Origin: Sepiola atlantica | Taxonomy: Eukaryota > Mollusca > Cephalopoda > Sepiida > Sepiolidae | Direction: 5' to 3' | Length of the DNA stretch: 64,000 nt | Assembly: GCA_963556195.1 (NCBI GenBank) | Contig: CAUVYP010001208.1 | Coordinates: 1-64,000, forward strand | Shown here: in pieces, positions 1 to 10,806 of the stretch | How positions within the stretch are numbered: the stretch's first letter is position 1 | Layout: every line of letters begins with the position of its first letter | Position numbers and translations under genes: made by a program | The notes under the pieces: model-generated | What the model was told of the DNA's origin: nothing | What the model saw: the letters and a program-made list of their open reading frames with translations, nothing else | The model's database searches: none

Positions 1-71
1 CAAAATTTAGCGCGTTTTAAAGTTGATATCGCTTTTGTTTATAACTTCCACATTTATTCGAATTGTGCAAC

Positions 72-124
72 GAAACTTTGTACAGATTAGCGGAGTCACA
101 TTTTCTACTGAAGTACCAAGTTTC
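72..124 (+). repeat. Inverted-repeat arms flanking the variable cassette
   Basis: 'gaaactt' at 72-78 and 'aagtttc' at 118-124 are exact reverse complements separated by 39 bases. Inside the spacer, 'tact' at 106-109 and 'agta' at 112-115 form a second, tight dyad. Both arms are kept in most monomers, and the changeable part of the monomer is confined to the spacer. A third short dyad, 'gcag' 131-134 with 'ctgc' 143-146, lies just downstream. Seven-base arms can arise by chance, so any structural role is inference. Some monomers break an arm, for example 'accaagattcag' at 16876 and 'gtctcag' at 17067. Confidence 0.6.
80..105 (+). repeat. Variable cassette of the monomer (subtype-defining)
   Basis: This window in each monomer takes a few discrete forms. 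The left half is 'cacagattagcggag', 'cagacagtcgcggag', 'cagaccgtcgcggag' or 'cagagataagcggag'. The right half is 'tcacattttc', 'tcacatgttc', 'gcacattttc', 'acacatgttc', 'acacacgttc' or 'taggccttttc'-like. Halves are combined in several ways: 'cagacagtcgcggag' occurs with four different right halves. That is a mosaic pattern, unlike a simple substitution tree. Flanking monomer sequence is almost constant, so differences between subtypes are concentrated here. Confidence 0.85.
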
Positions 125-372
125 AGAAGTGCAGCTCTTGTACTGCCGGAGATATGTCGATACAAACTGAATACGCAAAACATCAACAAAATTTAGCGCG
201 TTTTAAAGTTGATATCGCTTTTGTTTATAACTTCCACATTTATTCGAATTGTGCAACGAAACTTTGTACAGATTAGCGGAGTCACATTTTCTACTGAAGT
301 ACCAAGTTTCAGAAGTGCAGCTCTTGTACTGCCGGAGATATGTCGATACAAACTGAATACGCAAAACATCAA

Positions 373-559
373 CAAAATTTAGCGCGTTTTAAAGTTGATA
401 TCGCTTTTGTTTATAACTTCCACATTTATTCGAATTGTGCAACGAAACTTTGCAGACAGTCGCGGATAGGCCTTTTCTACTGAAGTACCAAGTTTCAGAA
501 GTGCAGCTCTTGTACTGCCGGAGATATGTCGATACAAACTGAATACGCAAAACATCGAT
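373..559 (+). repeat. Subtype B monomer, 187 bp (first example)
   Basis: The cassette reads 'cagacagtcgcggatagg' followed by 'ccttttc'. It is one of the commonest subtypes, recurring for example at 1305, 1863, 3726, 5030, 7640, 8572, 14158, 21413, 37237 and 45249. A variant with 'gtagacagtcgcggatagg' (t for c before 'aga') recurs at 5402, 6894, 13228, 20855, 24204, 32205, 33696, 34438, 35185, 40032, 40774 and 59016. This copy ends 'catcgatcaaaattt', one base longer than the usual 'catcgacaaaattt', which creates an ATCGAT site. The same +1 junction occurs near 927, 7827 and 8197 and nowhere else. Confidence 0.85.
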
Positions 560-745
560 CAAAATTTAGCGCGTTTTAAAGTTGATATCGCTTTTGTTTA
601 TAACTTCACTATTCTTTAGAATTGTGCAACGAAACTTTGCAGAGATAAGCGGAGTCACTTGCTCTACTGAAGTACCAAGTTTCAGAAGTGCAGCTCTTTT
701 ACTGCCGGAGATATGTCGATACAAACTGAATACGCAAAACATCGA
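560..745 (+). repeat. Subtype F monomer (alternative cassette at 47-58)
   Basis: Monomer positions near 47-58 read 'cactattctttagaattg' where other monomers read 'ccacatttattcgaattg', so the TTCGAA site is lost. The central cassette is 'cagagataagcggag' with 'tcacttgctc', and the later segment reads 'cagctcttttactg' (t for g). These three changes travel together. Further F copies start near 2237, 4472, 7827, 9504, 11739, 39101 and 48228. A sister form F' with 'caccattc' and 'catgctc' is found in the middle and right of the window. F is the most diverged frequent subfamily. Confidence 0.85.
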
Positions 746-1118
746 CAAAATTTAGCGCGTTTTAAAGTTGATATCGCTTTTGTTTATAACTTCCACATTT
801 ATTCGAATTGTGCAACGAAACTTTGCACAGATTAGCGGAGTCACATTTTCTACTGAAGTACTAAGTTTCAGAAGTGCAGCTCTTGTACTGCCGGAGATAT
901 GTCGATACAAACTGAATACGCAAAACATCGATCAAAATTTAGCGCGTTTTAAAGTTGATATCGCTTTTGTTTATAACTTCCACATTTATTCGAATTGTGC
1001 AACGAAACTTTGCACAGATTAGCGGAGTCACATTTTCTACTGAAGTACCAAGTTTCAGAAGTGCAGCTCTTGTACTGCCGGAGATATGTCGATACAAACT
1101 GAATACGCAAAACATCAA

Positions 1119-1304
1119 CAAAATTTAGCGCGTTTTAAAGTTGATATCGCTTTTGTTTATAACTTCCACATTTATTCGAATTGTGCAACGAAACTTTGCA
1201 GACAGTCGCGGAGGCACATTTTCTACTGAAGTACCAAGTTTCAGAAGTGCAGCTCTTGTACTGCCGGAGATATGTCGATACAAACTGAATACGCAAAACA
1301 TCAA
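1119..1304 (+). repeat. Subtype C monomer
   Basis: The cassette is 'cagacagtcgcggagg' followed by 'cacattttc'. Other copies start near 3540, 8386, 10621, 14532, 15645, 21786, 51020, 52693, 53806 and 59947. A sub-variant with 'ggcaaattttc' starts near 2795, 9876, 12297, 39659, 46365 and 48786. It is always followed by a 187-bp C monomer with 'tataaacttcc' (+1). This two-monomer tag is a reliable landmark for one higher-order unit. Confidence 0.8.
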
Positions 1305-2048
1305 CAAAATTTAGCGCGTTTTAAAGTTGATATCGCTTTTGTTTATAACTTCCACATTTATTCGAATTGTGCAACGAAACTTTGCAGACAGTCGCGGATA
1401 GGCCTTTTCTACTGAAGTACCAAGTTTCAGAAGTGCAGCTCTTGTACTGCCGGAGATATGTCGATACAAACTGAATACGCAAAACATCAACAAAATTTAG
1501 CGCGTTTGAAAGTTGATATCGCTTTTGTTTATAACTTCCACATTTATTCGAATTGTGCAACGAAACTTTGCAGACAGTCGCGGAGTCACATGTTCTACTG
1601 AAGTACCAAGTTTCAGAAGTGCAGCTCTTGTACTGCCGGAGATATGTCGATACAAACTGAATACGCAAAACATCAACAAAATTTAGCGCGTTTTAAAGTT
1701 GATATCGCTTTTGTTTATAACTTCCACATTTATTCGAATTGTGCAACGAAACTTTGCACAGATTAGCGGAGTCACATTTTCTACTGAAGTACCAAGTTTC
1801 AGAAGTGCAGCTCTTGTACTGCCGGAGATATGTCGATACAAACTGAATACGCAAAACATCAACAAAATTTAGCGCGTTTTAAAGTTGATATCGCTTTTGT
1901 TTATAACTTCCACATTTATTCGAATTGTGCAACGAAACTTTGCAGACAGTCGCGGATAGGCCTTTTCTACTGAAGTACCAAGTTTCAGAAGTGCAGCTCT
2001 TGTACTGCCGGAGATATGTCGATACAAACTGAATACGCAAAACATCAA

Positions 2049-2236
2049 CAAAATTAAGCGCGTTTTAAAGTTGATATCGCTATTGTTTATAACTTCCACA
2101 TTTATTCGAATTGTGCAACGAAACTTTGCACAGATTAGCGGAGTCACATTTTCTACTGAAGTACCAAGTTTCAGAAGTGCAGCTCTTGTACTGCCGGAGA
2201 TATGTCGATACAAACTGAATACGCAAAAAACATCAA
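2049..2236 (+). repeat. 188-bp monomer with 'ttaag' at the boundary and +2 tail
   Basis: It starts 'aaaattaagcg' where others start 'aaaatttagcg'. The change from t to a at monomer position 8 removes the one stop codon in each strand's long frame. It also has 'gctattg' and ends 'gcaaaaaacatc' (two extra a). The same combination is at 4284, 9317, 11552, 38915 and 48043. The +2 tail alone also occurs at 7256, 31449, 36852 and 37784. Confidence 0.82.
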
Positions 2237-5029
2237 CAAAATTTAGTGCGATTTAAAGTTGATATCGCTTTTGTTTATAACTTCACTATTCTTTAGAATT
2301 GTGCAACGAAACTTTGCAGAGATAAGCGGAGTCACTTGCTCTACTGTAGTACCAAGTTTCAGAAGTGCAGCTCTTTTACTGCCGGAGATATGTCGATACA
2401 AACTGAATACGCAAAACATCGACAAAATTTAGCGCGTTTTAAAGTTGATATCGCTTTTGTTTATAACTTCCACATTTATTCGAATTGTGCAACGAAACTT
2501 TGCACAGATTAGCGGAGTCACATTTTCTACTGAAGTACTAAGTTTCAGAAGTGCAGCTCTTGTACTGCCGGAGATATGTCGATACAAACTGAATACGCAA
2601 AACATCGACAAAATTTAGCGCGTTTTAAAGTTGATATCGCTTTTGTTTATAACTTCCACATTTATTCGAATTGTGCAACGAAACTTTGCACAGATTAGCG
2701 GAGTCACATTTTCTACTGAAGTACCAAGTTTCACCAGTGCCGCTCTTGTACTGCCGGAGATATGTCGATACAAACTGAATACGCAAAACATCAACAAAAT
2801 TTAGCGCGTTTTAAAGTTGATATCGCTTTTGTTTATAACTTCCACATTTATTCGAATTGTGCAACGAAACTTTGCAGACAGTCGCGGAGGCAAATTTTCT
2901 ACTGAAGTACCAAGTTTCAGAAGTGCAGCTCTTGTACTGCCGGAGATATGTCGATACAAACTGAATACGCAAAACATCAACAAAATTTAGCGCGTTTTAA
3001 AGTTGATATCGCTTTTGTTTATAAACTTCCACATTTATTCGAATTGTGCAACGAAACTTTGCAGACAGTCGCGGAGGCACATTTTCTACTGAAGTACCAA
3101 GTTTCAGAAGTGCAGCTCTTGTACTGCCGGAGATATGTCGATACAAACTGAATACGCAAAACATCAACAAAATTTAGCGCGTTTTAAAGTTGATATCGCT
3201 TTTGTTTATAACTTCCACATTTATTCGAATTGTGCAACGAAACTTTGCACAGATTAGCGGAGTCACATGTTCTACTGAAGTACCAAGTTTCAGAAGTGCA
3301 GCTCTTGTACTGCCGGAGATATGTCGATACAAACTGAATACGCAAAACATCAACAAAATTTAGCGCGTTTTAAAGTTGATATCGCTTTTGTTTATAACTT
3401 CCACATTTATTCGAATTGTGCAACGAAACTTTGCACAGATTAGCGGAGTCACATTTTCTACTGAAGTACTAAGTTTCAGAAGTGCAGCTCTTGTACTGCC
3501 GGAGATATGTCGATACAAACTGAATACGCAAAACATCGACAAAATTCAGCGCGTTTTAAAGTTGATATCGCTTTTGTTTATAACTTCCACATTTATTCGA
3601 ATTGTGCAACGAAACTTTGCAGACAGTCGCGGAGGCACATTTTCTACTGAAGTACCAAGTTTCAGAAGTGCAGCTCTTGTACTGCCGGAGATATGTCGAT
3701 ACAAACTGAATACGCAAAACATCAACAAAATTTAGCGCGTTTTAAAGTTGATATCGCTTTTGTTTATAACTTCCACATTTATTCGAATTGTGCAACGAAA
3801 CTTTGCAGACAGTCGCGGATAGGCCTTTTCTACTGAAGTACCAAGTTTCAGAAGTGCAGCTCTTGTACTGCCGGAGATATGTCGATACAAACTGAATACG
3901 CAAAACATCAACAAAATTTAGCGCGTTTTAAAGTTGATATCGCTTTTGTTTATAACTTCCACATTTATTCGAATTGTGCAACGAAACTTTGCACAGATTA
4001 GCGGAGTCACATTTTCTACTGAAGTACCAAGTTTCAGAAGTGCAGCTCTTGTACTGCCGGAGATATGTCGATACAAACTGAATACGCAAAACATCAACAA
4101 AATTTAGCGCGTTTTAAAGTTGATATCGCTTTTGTTTATAACTTCCACATTTATTCGAATTGTGCAACGAAACTTTGCAGACAGTCGCGGATAGGCCTTT
4201 TCTACTGAAGTACCAAGTTTCAGAAGTGCAGCTCTTGTACTGCCGGAGATATGTCGATACAAACTGAATACGCAAAACATCAACAAAATTAAGCGCGTTT
4301 TAAAGTTGATATCGCTATTGTTTATAACTTCCACATTTATTCGAATTGTGCAACGAAACTTTGCACAGATTAGCGGAGTCACATTTTCTACTGAAGTACC
4401 AAGTTTCAGAAGTGCAGCTCTTGTACTGCCGGAGATATGTCGATACAAACTGAATACGCAAAAAACATCAACAAAATTTAGTGCGATTTAAAGTTGATAT
4501 CGCTTTTGTTTATAACTTCACTATTCTTTAGAATTGTGCAACGAAACTTTGCAGAGATAAGCGGAGTCACTTGCTCTACTGTAGTACCAAGTTTCAGAAG
4601 TGCAGCTCTTTTACTGCCGGAGATATGTCGATACAAACTGAATACGCAAAACATCGACAAAATTTAGCGCGTTTTAAAGTTGATATCGCTTTTGTTTATA
4701 ACTTCCACATTTATTCGAATTGTGCAACGAAACTTTGCACAGATTAGCGGAGTCACATTTTCTACTGAAGTACTAAGTTTCAGAAGTGCAGCTCTTGTAC
4801 TGCCGGAGATATGTCGATACAAACTGAATACGCAAAACATCGACAAAATTTAGCGCGTTTTAAAGTTGATATCGCTTTTGTTTATAACTTCCACATTTAT
4901 TCGAATTGTGCAACGAAACTTTGCACAGATTAGCGGAGTCACATTTTCTACTGAAGTACCAAGTTTCACCAGTGCCGCTCTTGTACTGCCGGAGATATGT
5001 CGATACAAACTGAATACGCAAAACATCAA

Positions 5030-7267
5030 CAAAATTTAGCGCGTTTTAAAGTTGATATCGCTTTTGTTTATAACTTCCACATTTATTCGAATTGTGCAAC
5101 GAAACTTTGCAGACAGTCGCGGATAGGCCTTTTCTACTGAAGTACCAAGTTTCAGAAGTGCAGCTCTTGTACTGCCGGAGATATGTCGATACAAACTGAA
5201 TACGCAAATCATCAACAAAATTTAGCGCGTTTTAAAGTTGATATCGCTATTGTTTATAACTTCCACATTTATTCGAATTGTGCAACGAAACTTTGCAGAC
5301 AGTCGCGGAGACACATGTTCTACTGAAGTACCAAGTTTCAGAAGTGCAGCTCTTGTACTGCCGGAGATATGTCGATACAAACTGAATACGCAAAACATCA
5401 ACAAAATTTAGCGCGTTTTAAAGTTGATATCGCTTTTGTTTATAACTTCCACATTTATTCGAATTGTGCAACGAAACTTTGTAGACAGTCGCGGATAGGC
5501 CTTTTCTACTGAAGTACCAAGTTTCAGAAGTGCAGCTCTTGTACTGCCGGAGATATGTCGATACAAACTGAATACGCAAAACATCAACAAAATTTAGCGC
5601 GTTTTAAAGTTGATATCGCTTTTGTTTATAACTTCCACATTTATTCGAATTGTGCAACGAAACTTTGCACAGATTAGCGGAGTCACATTTTCTACTGAAG
5701 TACTAAGTTTCAGAAGTGCAGCTCTTGTACTGCCGGAGATATGTCGATACAAACTGAATACGCAAAACATCGACAAAATTTAGCGCGTTTTAAAGTTGAT
5801 ATCGCTTTTGTTAATAACTTCCACATTTATTCGAATTGTGCAACGAAACTTTGCACAGATTAGCGGAGTCACTCACATTTTCTACTGAAGTACCAAGTTT
5901 CAGAAGTGCAGCTCTTGTACTGCCGGAGATATGTCGATACAAACTGAATACGCAAAACATCAACAAAATTTAGCGCGTTTTAAAGTTGATATCGCTTTTG
6001 TTTATAACTTCCACATTTATTCGAATTGTGCAACGAAACTTTGCAGACAGTCGCGGATAGGCCTTTTCTACTGAAGTACCAAGTATCAGAAGTGCAGCTC
6101 TTGTACTGCCGGAGATATGTCGATACAAACTGAATACGCAAAACATCAACAAAATTTAGCGCGTTTTAAAGTTGATATCGCTATTGTTTATAACTTCCAC
6201 ATTTATTCGAATTGTGCAACGAAACTTTGCAGACAGTCGCGGAGACACATGTTCTACTGAAGTACCAAGTTTCAGAAGTGCAGCTCTTGTACTGCCGGAG
6301 ATATGTCGATACAAACTGAATACGCAAAACATCAACAAAATTTAGCGCGTTTTAAAGTTGATATCGCTTTTGTTTATAACTTCCACATTTATTCGAATTG
6401 TGCAACGAAACTTTGCACAGATTAGCGGAGTCACATTTTCTACTGAAGTACCAAGTTTCAGAAGTGCAGCTCTTGTACTGCCGGAGATATGTCGATACAA
6501 ACTGAATACGCAAAACATCAACAAAATTTAGCGAGTTTGAAAGTTGATATCGCTTTTGTTTATAACTTCCACATTTATTCGAATTGTGCAACGAAACTTT
6601 GCAGACAGTCGCGGAGTCACATGTTCTACTGAAGTACGAAGTTTCAGAAGTGCAGCTATTGTACTGCCGGAGATATGTCGATACAAACTGAATACGCAAA
6701 ACATCAACAAAATTTAGCGCGTTTTAAAGTTGATATCGCTTTTGTTTATAACTTCCACATTTATTCGAATTGTGCAACGAAACTTTGCACAGATTAGCGG
6801 AGTCACATGCTCTACTGAAGTACCAAGTTTCAGAAGTGCAGCTCTTGTACTGCCGGAGATATGTCGATACAAACTGAATACGCAAAACATCAACAAAATT
6901 TAGCGCGTTTTAAAGTTGATATCGCTTTTGTTTATAACTTCCACATTTATTCGAATTGTGCAACGAAACTTTGTAGACAGTCGCGGATAGGCCTTTTCTA
7001 CTGAAGTACCAAGTTTCAGAAGTGCAGCTCTTGTACTGCCGGAGATATGTCGATACAAACTGAATACGCAAAACATCAACAAAATTTAGCGCGTTTTAAA
7101 GTTGATATCGCTTTTGTTTATAACTTCCACATTTATTCGAATTGTGCAACGAAACTTTGCACAGATTAGCGGAGTCACATGTTCTACTGAAGTACCAAGT
7201 TTCAGAAGTGCAGCTCTTGTACTGCCGGAGATATGTCGATACAAACTGAATACGCAAAAAACATCAA
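5030..7267 (+). repeat. Block L1b, copied at 34810-36864
   Basis: Monomers starting at 5030, 5216, 5402, 5588, 5774, 5964, 6150, 6336, 6522, 6708 and 6894 reappear in the same order from 34810. The offset is 29783 from 5216 on. Shared private variants include 'gcaaatcatc' (5205), 'gttaataac' plus the 4-base insertion 'gtcactcacatt' (5774 monomer, 190 bp), 'aagtatcag' (6085), and the 6522 monomer with 'gcgagtttg', 'gtacgaag' and 'cagctattgtac'. The last monomer here, 7080-7267, has the +2 'gcaaaaaacatc'. In the copy it is fused with its neighbour. Confidence 0.85.
5774..5963 (+). repeat. 190-bp monomer (+4 insertion)
   Basis: The cassette reads 'gcggagtcactcacattttc', a duplication of the four bases 'tcac'. 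It also has 'gttaataac' in place of 'gtttataac'. Other copies are at 35557-35746, 41893-42082 and 44129-44318. All four share both changes, so this is one event that has been copied and makes a clean lineage marker. Confidence 0.85.
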
Positions 7268-10200
7268 CAAAATTTAGCGCGTTTTAAAGTTGATATCGCT
7301 TTTGTTTATAACTTCCACATTTATTCGAATTGTGCAACGAAACTTTGTACAGATTAGCGGAGTCACATTTTCTACTGAAGTACCAAGTTTCAGAAGTGCA
7401 GCTCTTGTACTGCCGGAGATATGTCGATACAAACTGAATACGCAAAACATCAACAAAATTTAGCGCGTTTTAAAGTTGATATCGCTTTTGTTTATAACTT
7501 CCACATTTATTCGAATTGTGCAACGAAACTTTGTACAGATTAGCGGAGTCACATTTTCTACTGAAGTACCAAGTTTCAGAAGTGCAGCTCTTGTACTGCC
7601 GGAGATATGTCGATACAAACTGAATACGCAAAACATCAACAAAATTTAGCGCGTTTTAAAGTTGATATCGCTTTTGTTTATAACTTCCACATTTATTCGA
7701 ATTGTGCAACGAAACTTTGCAGACAGTCGCGGATAGGCCTTTTCTACTGAAGTACCAAGTTTCAGAAGTGCAGCTCTTGTACTGCCGGAGATATGTCGAT
7801 ACAAACTGAATACGCAAAACATCGATCAAAATTTAGCGCGTTTTAAAGTTGATATCGCTTTTGTTTATAACTTCACTATTCTTTAGAATTGTGCAACGAA
7901 ACTTTGCAGAGATAAGCGGAGTCACTTGCTCTACTGTAGTACCAAGTTTCAGAAGTGCAGCTCTTTTACTGCCGGAGATATGTCGATACAAACTGAATAC
8001 GCAAAACATCGACAAAATTTAGCGCGTTTTAAAGTTGATATCGCTTTTGTTTATAACTTCCACATTTATTCGAATTGTGCAACGAAACTTTGCACAGATT
8101 AGCGGAGTCACATTTTCTACTGAAGTATTAAGTTTCAGAAGTGCAGCTCTTGTACTGCCGGAGATATGTCGATACAAACTGAATACGCAAAACATCGATC
8201 AAAATTTAGCGCGTTTTAAAGTTGATATCGCTTTTGTTTATAACTTCCACATTTATTCGAATTGTGCAACGAAACTTTGCACAGATTAGCGGAGTCACAT
8301 TTTCTACTGAAGTACCAAGTTTCAGAAGTGCAGCTCTTGTACTGCCGGAGATATGTCGATACAAACTGAATACGCAAAACATCAACAAAATTTAGCGCGT
8401 TTTAAAGTTGATATCGCTTTTGTTTATAACTTCCACATTTATTCGAATTGTGCAACGAAACTTTGCAGACAGTCGCGGAGGCACATTTTCTACTGAAGTA
8501 CCAAGTTTCAGAAGTGCAGCTCTTGTACTGCCGGAGATATGTCGATACAAACTGAATACGCAAAACATCAACAAAATTTAGCGCGTTTTAAAGTTGATAT
8601 CGCTTTTGTTTATAACTTCCACATTTATTCGAATTGTGCAACGAAACTTTGCAGACAGTCGCGGATAGGCCTTTTCTACTGAAGTACCAAGTTTCAGAAG
8701 TGCAGCTCTTGTACTGCCGGAGATATGTCGATACAAACTGAATACGCAAAACATCAACAAAATTTAGCGCGTTTGAAAGTTGATATCGCTTTTGTTTATA
8801 ACTTCCACATTTATTCGAATTGTGCAACGAAACTTTGCAGACAGTCGCGGAGTCACATGTTCTACTGAAGTACCAAGTTTCAGAAGTGCAGCTCTTGTAC
8901 TGCCGGAGATATGTCGATACAAACTGAATACGCAAAACATCAACAAAATTTAGCGCGTTTTAAAGTTGATATCGCTTTTGTTTATAACTTCCACATTTAT
9001 TCGAATTGTGCAACGAAACTTTGCACAGATTAGCGGAGTCACATTTTCTACTGAAGTACCAAGTTTCAGAAGTGCAGCTCTTGTACTGCCGGAGATATGT
9101 CGATACAAACTGAATACGCAAAACATCAACAAAATTTAGCGCGTTTTAAAGTTGATATCGCTTTTGTTTATAACTTCCACATTTATTCGAATTGTGCAAC
9201 GAAACTTTGCAGACAGTCGCGGATAGGCCTTTTCTACTGAAGTACCAAGTTTCAGAAGTGCAGCTCTTGTACTGCCGGAGATATGTCGATACAAACTGAA
9301 TACGCAAAACATCAACAAAATTAAGCGCGTTTTAAAGTTGATATCGCTATTGTTTATAACTTCCACATTTATTCGAATTGTGCAACGAAACTTTGCACAG
9401 ATTAGCGGAGTCACATTTTCTACTGAAGTACCAAGTTTCAGAAGTGCAGCTCTTGTACTGCCGGAGATATGTCGATACAAACTGAATACGCAAAAAACAT
9501 CAACAAAATTTAGTGCGATTTAAAGTTGATATCGCTTTTGTTTATAACTTCACTATTCTTTAGAATTGTGCAACGAAACTTTGCAGAGATAAGCGGAGTC
9601 ACTTGCTCTACTGTAGTACCAAGTTTCAGAAGTGCAGCTCTTTTACTGCCGGAGATATGTCGATACAAACTGAATACGCAAAACATCGACAAAATTTAGC
9701 GCGTTTTAAAGTTGATATCGCTTTTGTTTATAACTTCCACATTTATTCGAATTGTGCAACGAAACTTTGCACAGATTAGCGGAGTCACATTTTCTACTGA
9801 AGTACTAAGTTTCAGAAGTGCAGCTCTTGTACTGCCGGAGATATGTCGATACAAACTGAATACGCAAAACATCAACAAAATTTAGCGCGTTTTAAAGTTG
9901 ATATCGCTTTTGTTTATAACTTCCACATTTATTCGAATTGTGCAACGAAACTTTGCAGACAGTCGCGGAGGCAAATTTTCTACTGAAGTACCAAGTTTCA
10001 GAAGTGCAGCTCTTGTACTGCCGGAGATATGTCGATACAAACTGAATACGCAAAACATCAACAAAATTTAGCGCGTTTTAAAGTTGATATCGCTTTTGTT
10101 TATAAACTTCCACATTTATTCGAATTGTGCAACGAAACTTTGCAGACAGTCGCGGAGGCACATTTTCTACTGAAGTACCAAGTTTCAGAAGTGCAGCTCT

Positions 10201-10806
10201 TGTACTGCCGGAGATATGTCGATACAAACTGAATACGCAAAACATCAACAAAATTTAGCGCGTTTTAAAGTTGATATCGCTTTTGTTTATAACTTCCACA
10301 TTTATTCGAATTGTGCAACGAAACTTTGCACAGATTAGCGGAGTCACATGTTCTACTGAAGTACCAAGTTTCAGAAGTGCAGCTCTTGTACTGCCGGAGA
10401 TATGTCGATACAAACTGAATACGCAAAACATCAACAAAATTTAGCGCGTTTTAAAGTTGATATCGCTTTTGTTTATAACTTCCACATTTATTCGAATTGT
10501 GCAACGAAACTTTGCACAGATTAGCGGAGTCACATTTTCTACTGAAGTACTAAGTTTCAGAAGTGCAGCTCTTGTACTGCCGGAGATATGTCGATACAAA
10601 CTGAATACGCAAAACATCGACAAAATTCAGCGCGTTTTAAAGTTGATATCGCTTTTGTTTATAACTTCCACATTTATTCGAATTGTGCAACGAAACTTTG
10701 CAGACAGTCGCGGAGGCACATTTTCTACTGAAGTACCAAGTTTCAGAAGTGCAGCTCTTGTACTGCCGGAGATATGTCGATACAAACTGAATACGCAAAA
10801 CATCAA
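7268..10806 (+). repeat. Block L1c, copy of 1-3725
   Basis: 7268-9875 matches 1-2608 at offset 7267, and 9876-10806 matches 2795-3725 at offset 7081. The 186-bp change is the loss here of the monomer at 2609-2794 (the 'tttcaccagtgccgc' one). The monomer before the gap ends 'catcaac' in this copy but 'catcgac' in the first, as expected if the exchange joined it to the end of the lost monomer. Small differences exist, such as 'gaagtattaag' at 8126 against 'gaagtactaag' at 859. Confidence 0.85.

Larger units (their letters stand above)
1..186 (+). repeat. Reference monomer (numbering standard used here)
   Basis: The first monomer runs from 'caaaatttag' to 'gcaaaacatcaa' and has 35 C and 33 G (36.6% GC). 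It carries sites expected in nearly every unit: TTTAAA at 16-21, GATATC at 25-30, TTCGAA at 57-62, GTAC at 113-116 and 140-143, and CCGG at 146-149. Nine CpGs fall at 11, 13, 30, 59, 71, 91, 147, 158 and 174. The variable cassette here reads 'tacagattagcggag' followed by 'tcacattttc'. The leading t, where most monomers have c, marks a minor variant seen again at 7268, 36865, 37797, 42827, 45063 and 46924. Confidence 0.95.
1..5029 (+). repeat. Higher-order unit block L1a (2235/2421-bp period)
   Basis: Monomers 1119-1490 match 3540-3911 at offset 2421, and 1677-2794 match 3912-5029 at offset 2235 (12 monomers plus 3 bases). The 186-bp difference is one monomer (1491-1676, with 'gtttgaaag' and 'cagacagtcgcggagtc') that is absent from the second unit. 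Diagnostic variants that recur in order are 'aattaagcg' with 'gctattg' (2049, 4284), 'gcaaaaaacatc' (+2; 2223, 4459), the F monomer, the 'gtactaag' monomer, and a monomer with 'tttcaccagtgccgc' (2732, 4967). Confidence 0.85.

Noticed and set aside
36..46. TATA-like 'gtttataac' as a promoter in each monomer
   Set aside because: It is an AT-rich word in a repeated unit, with no initiator, downstream element or transcript evidence.
57..77. CENP-B-box-like sequence on the reverse strand around 'tttcgttgcacaattcg'
   Set aside because: The first eight bases and one later A fit the mammalian box, but the essential CGGG part is replaced by ATTC. The match is about what chance gives in AT-rich DNA.
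131..146. 'gcag ... ctgc' hairpin as a terminator or structured RNA
   Set aside because: The stem is only four bases with an eight-base loop and no T tract. It is recorded as a monomer property, with no functional element claimed.
553..560. ATCGAT insertion as a mobile-element target duplication
   Set aside because: Only one base differs from the usual 'catcgac' junction and nothing is inserted beside it. The four copies are explained by block duplication.
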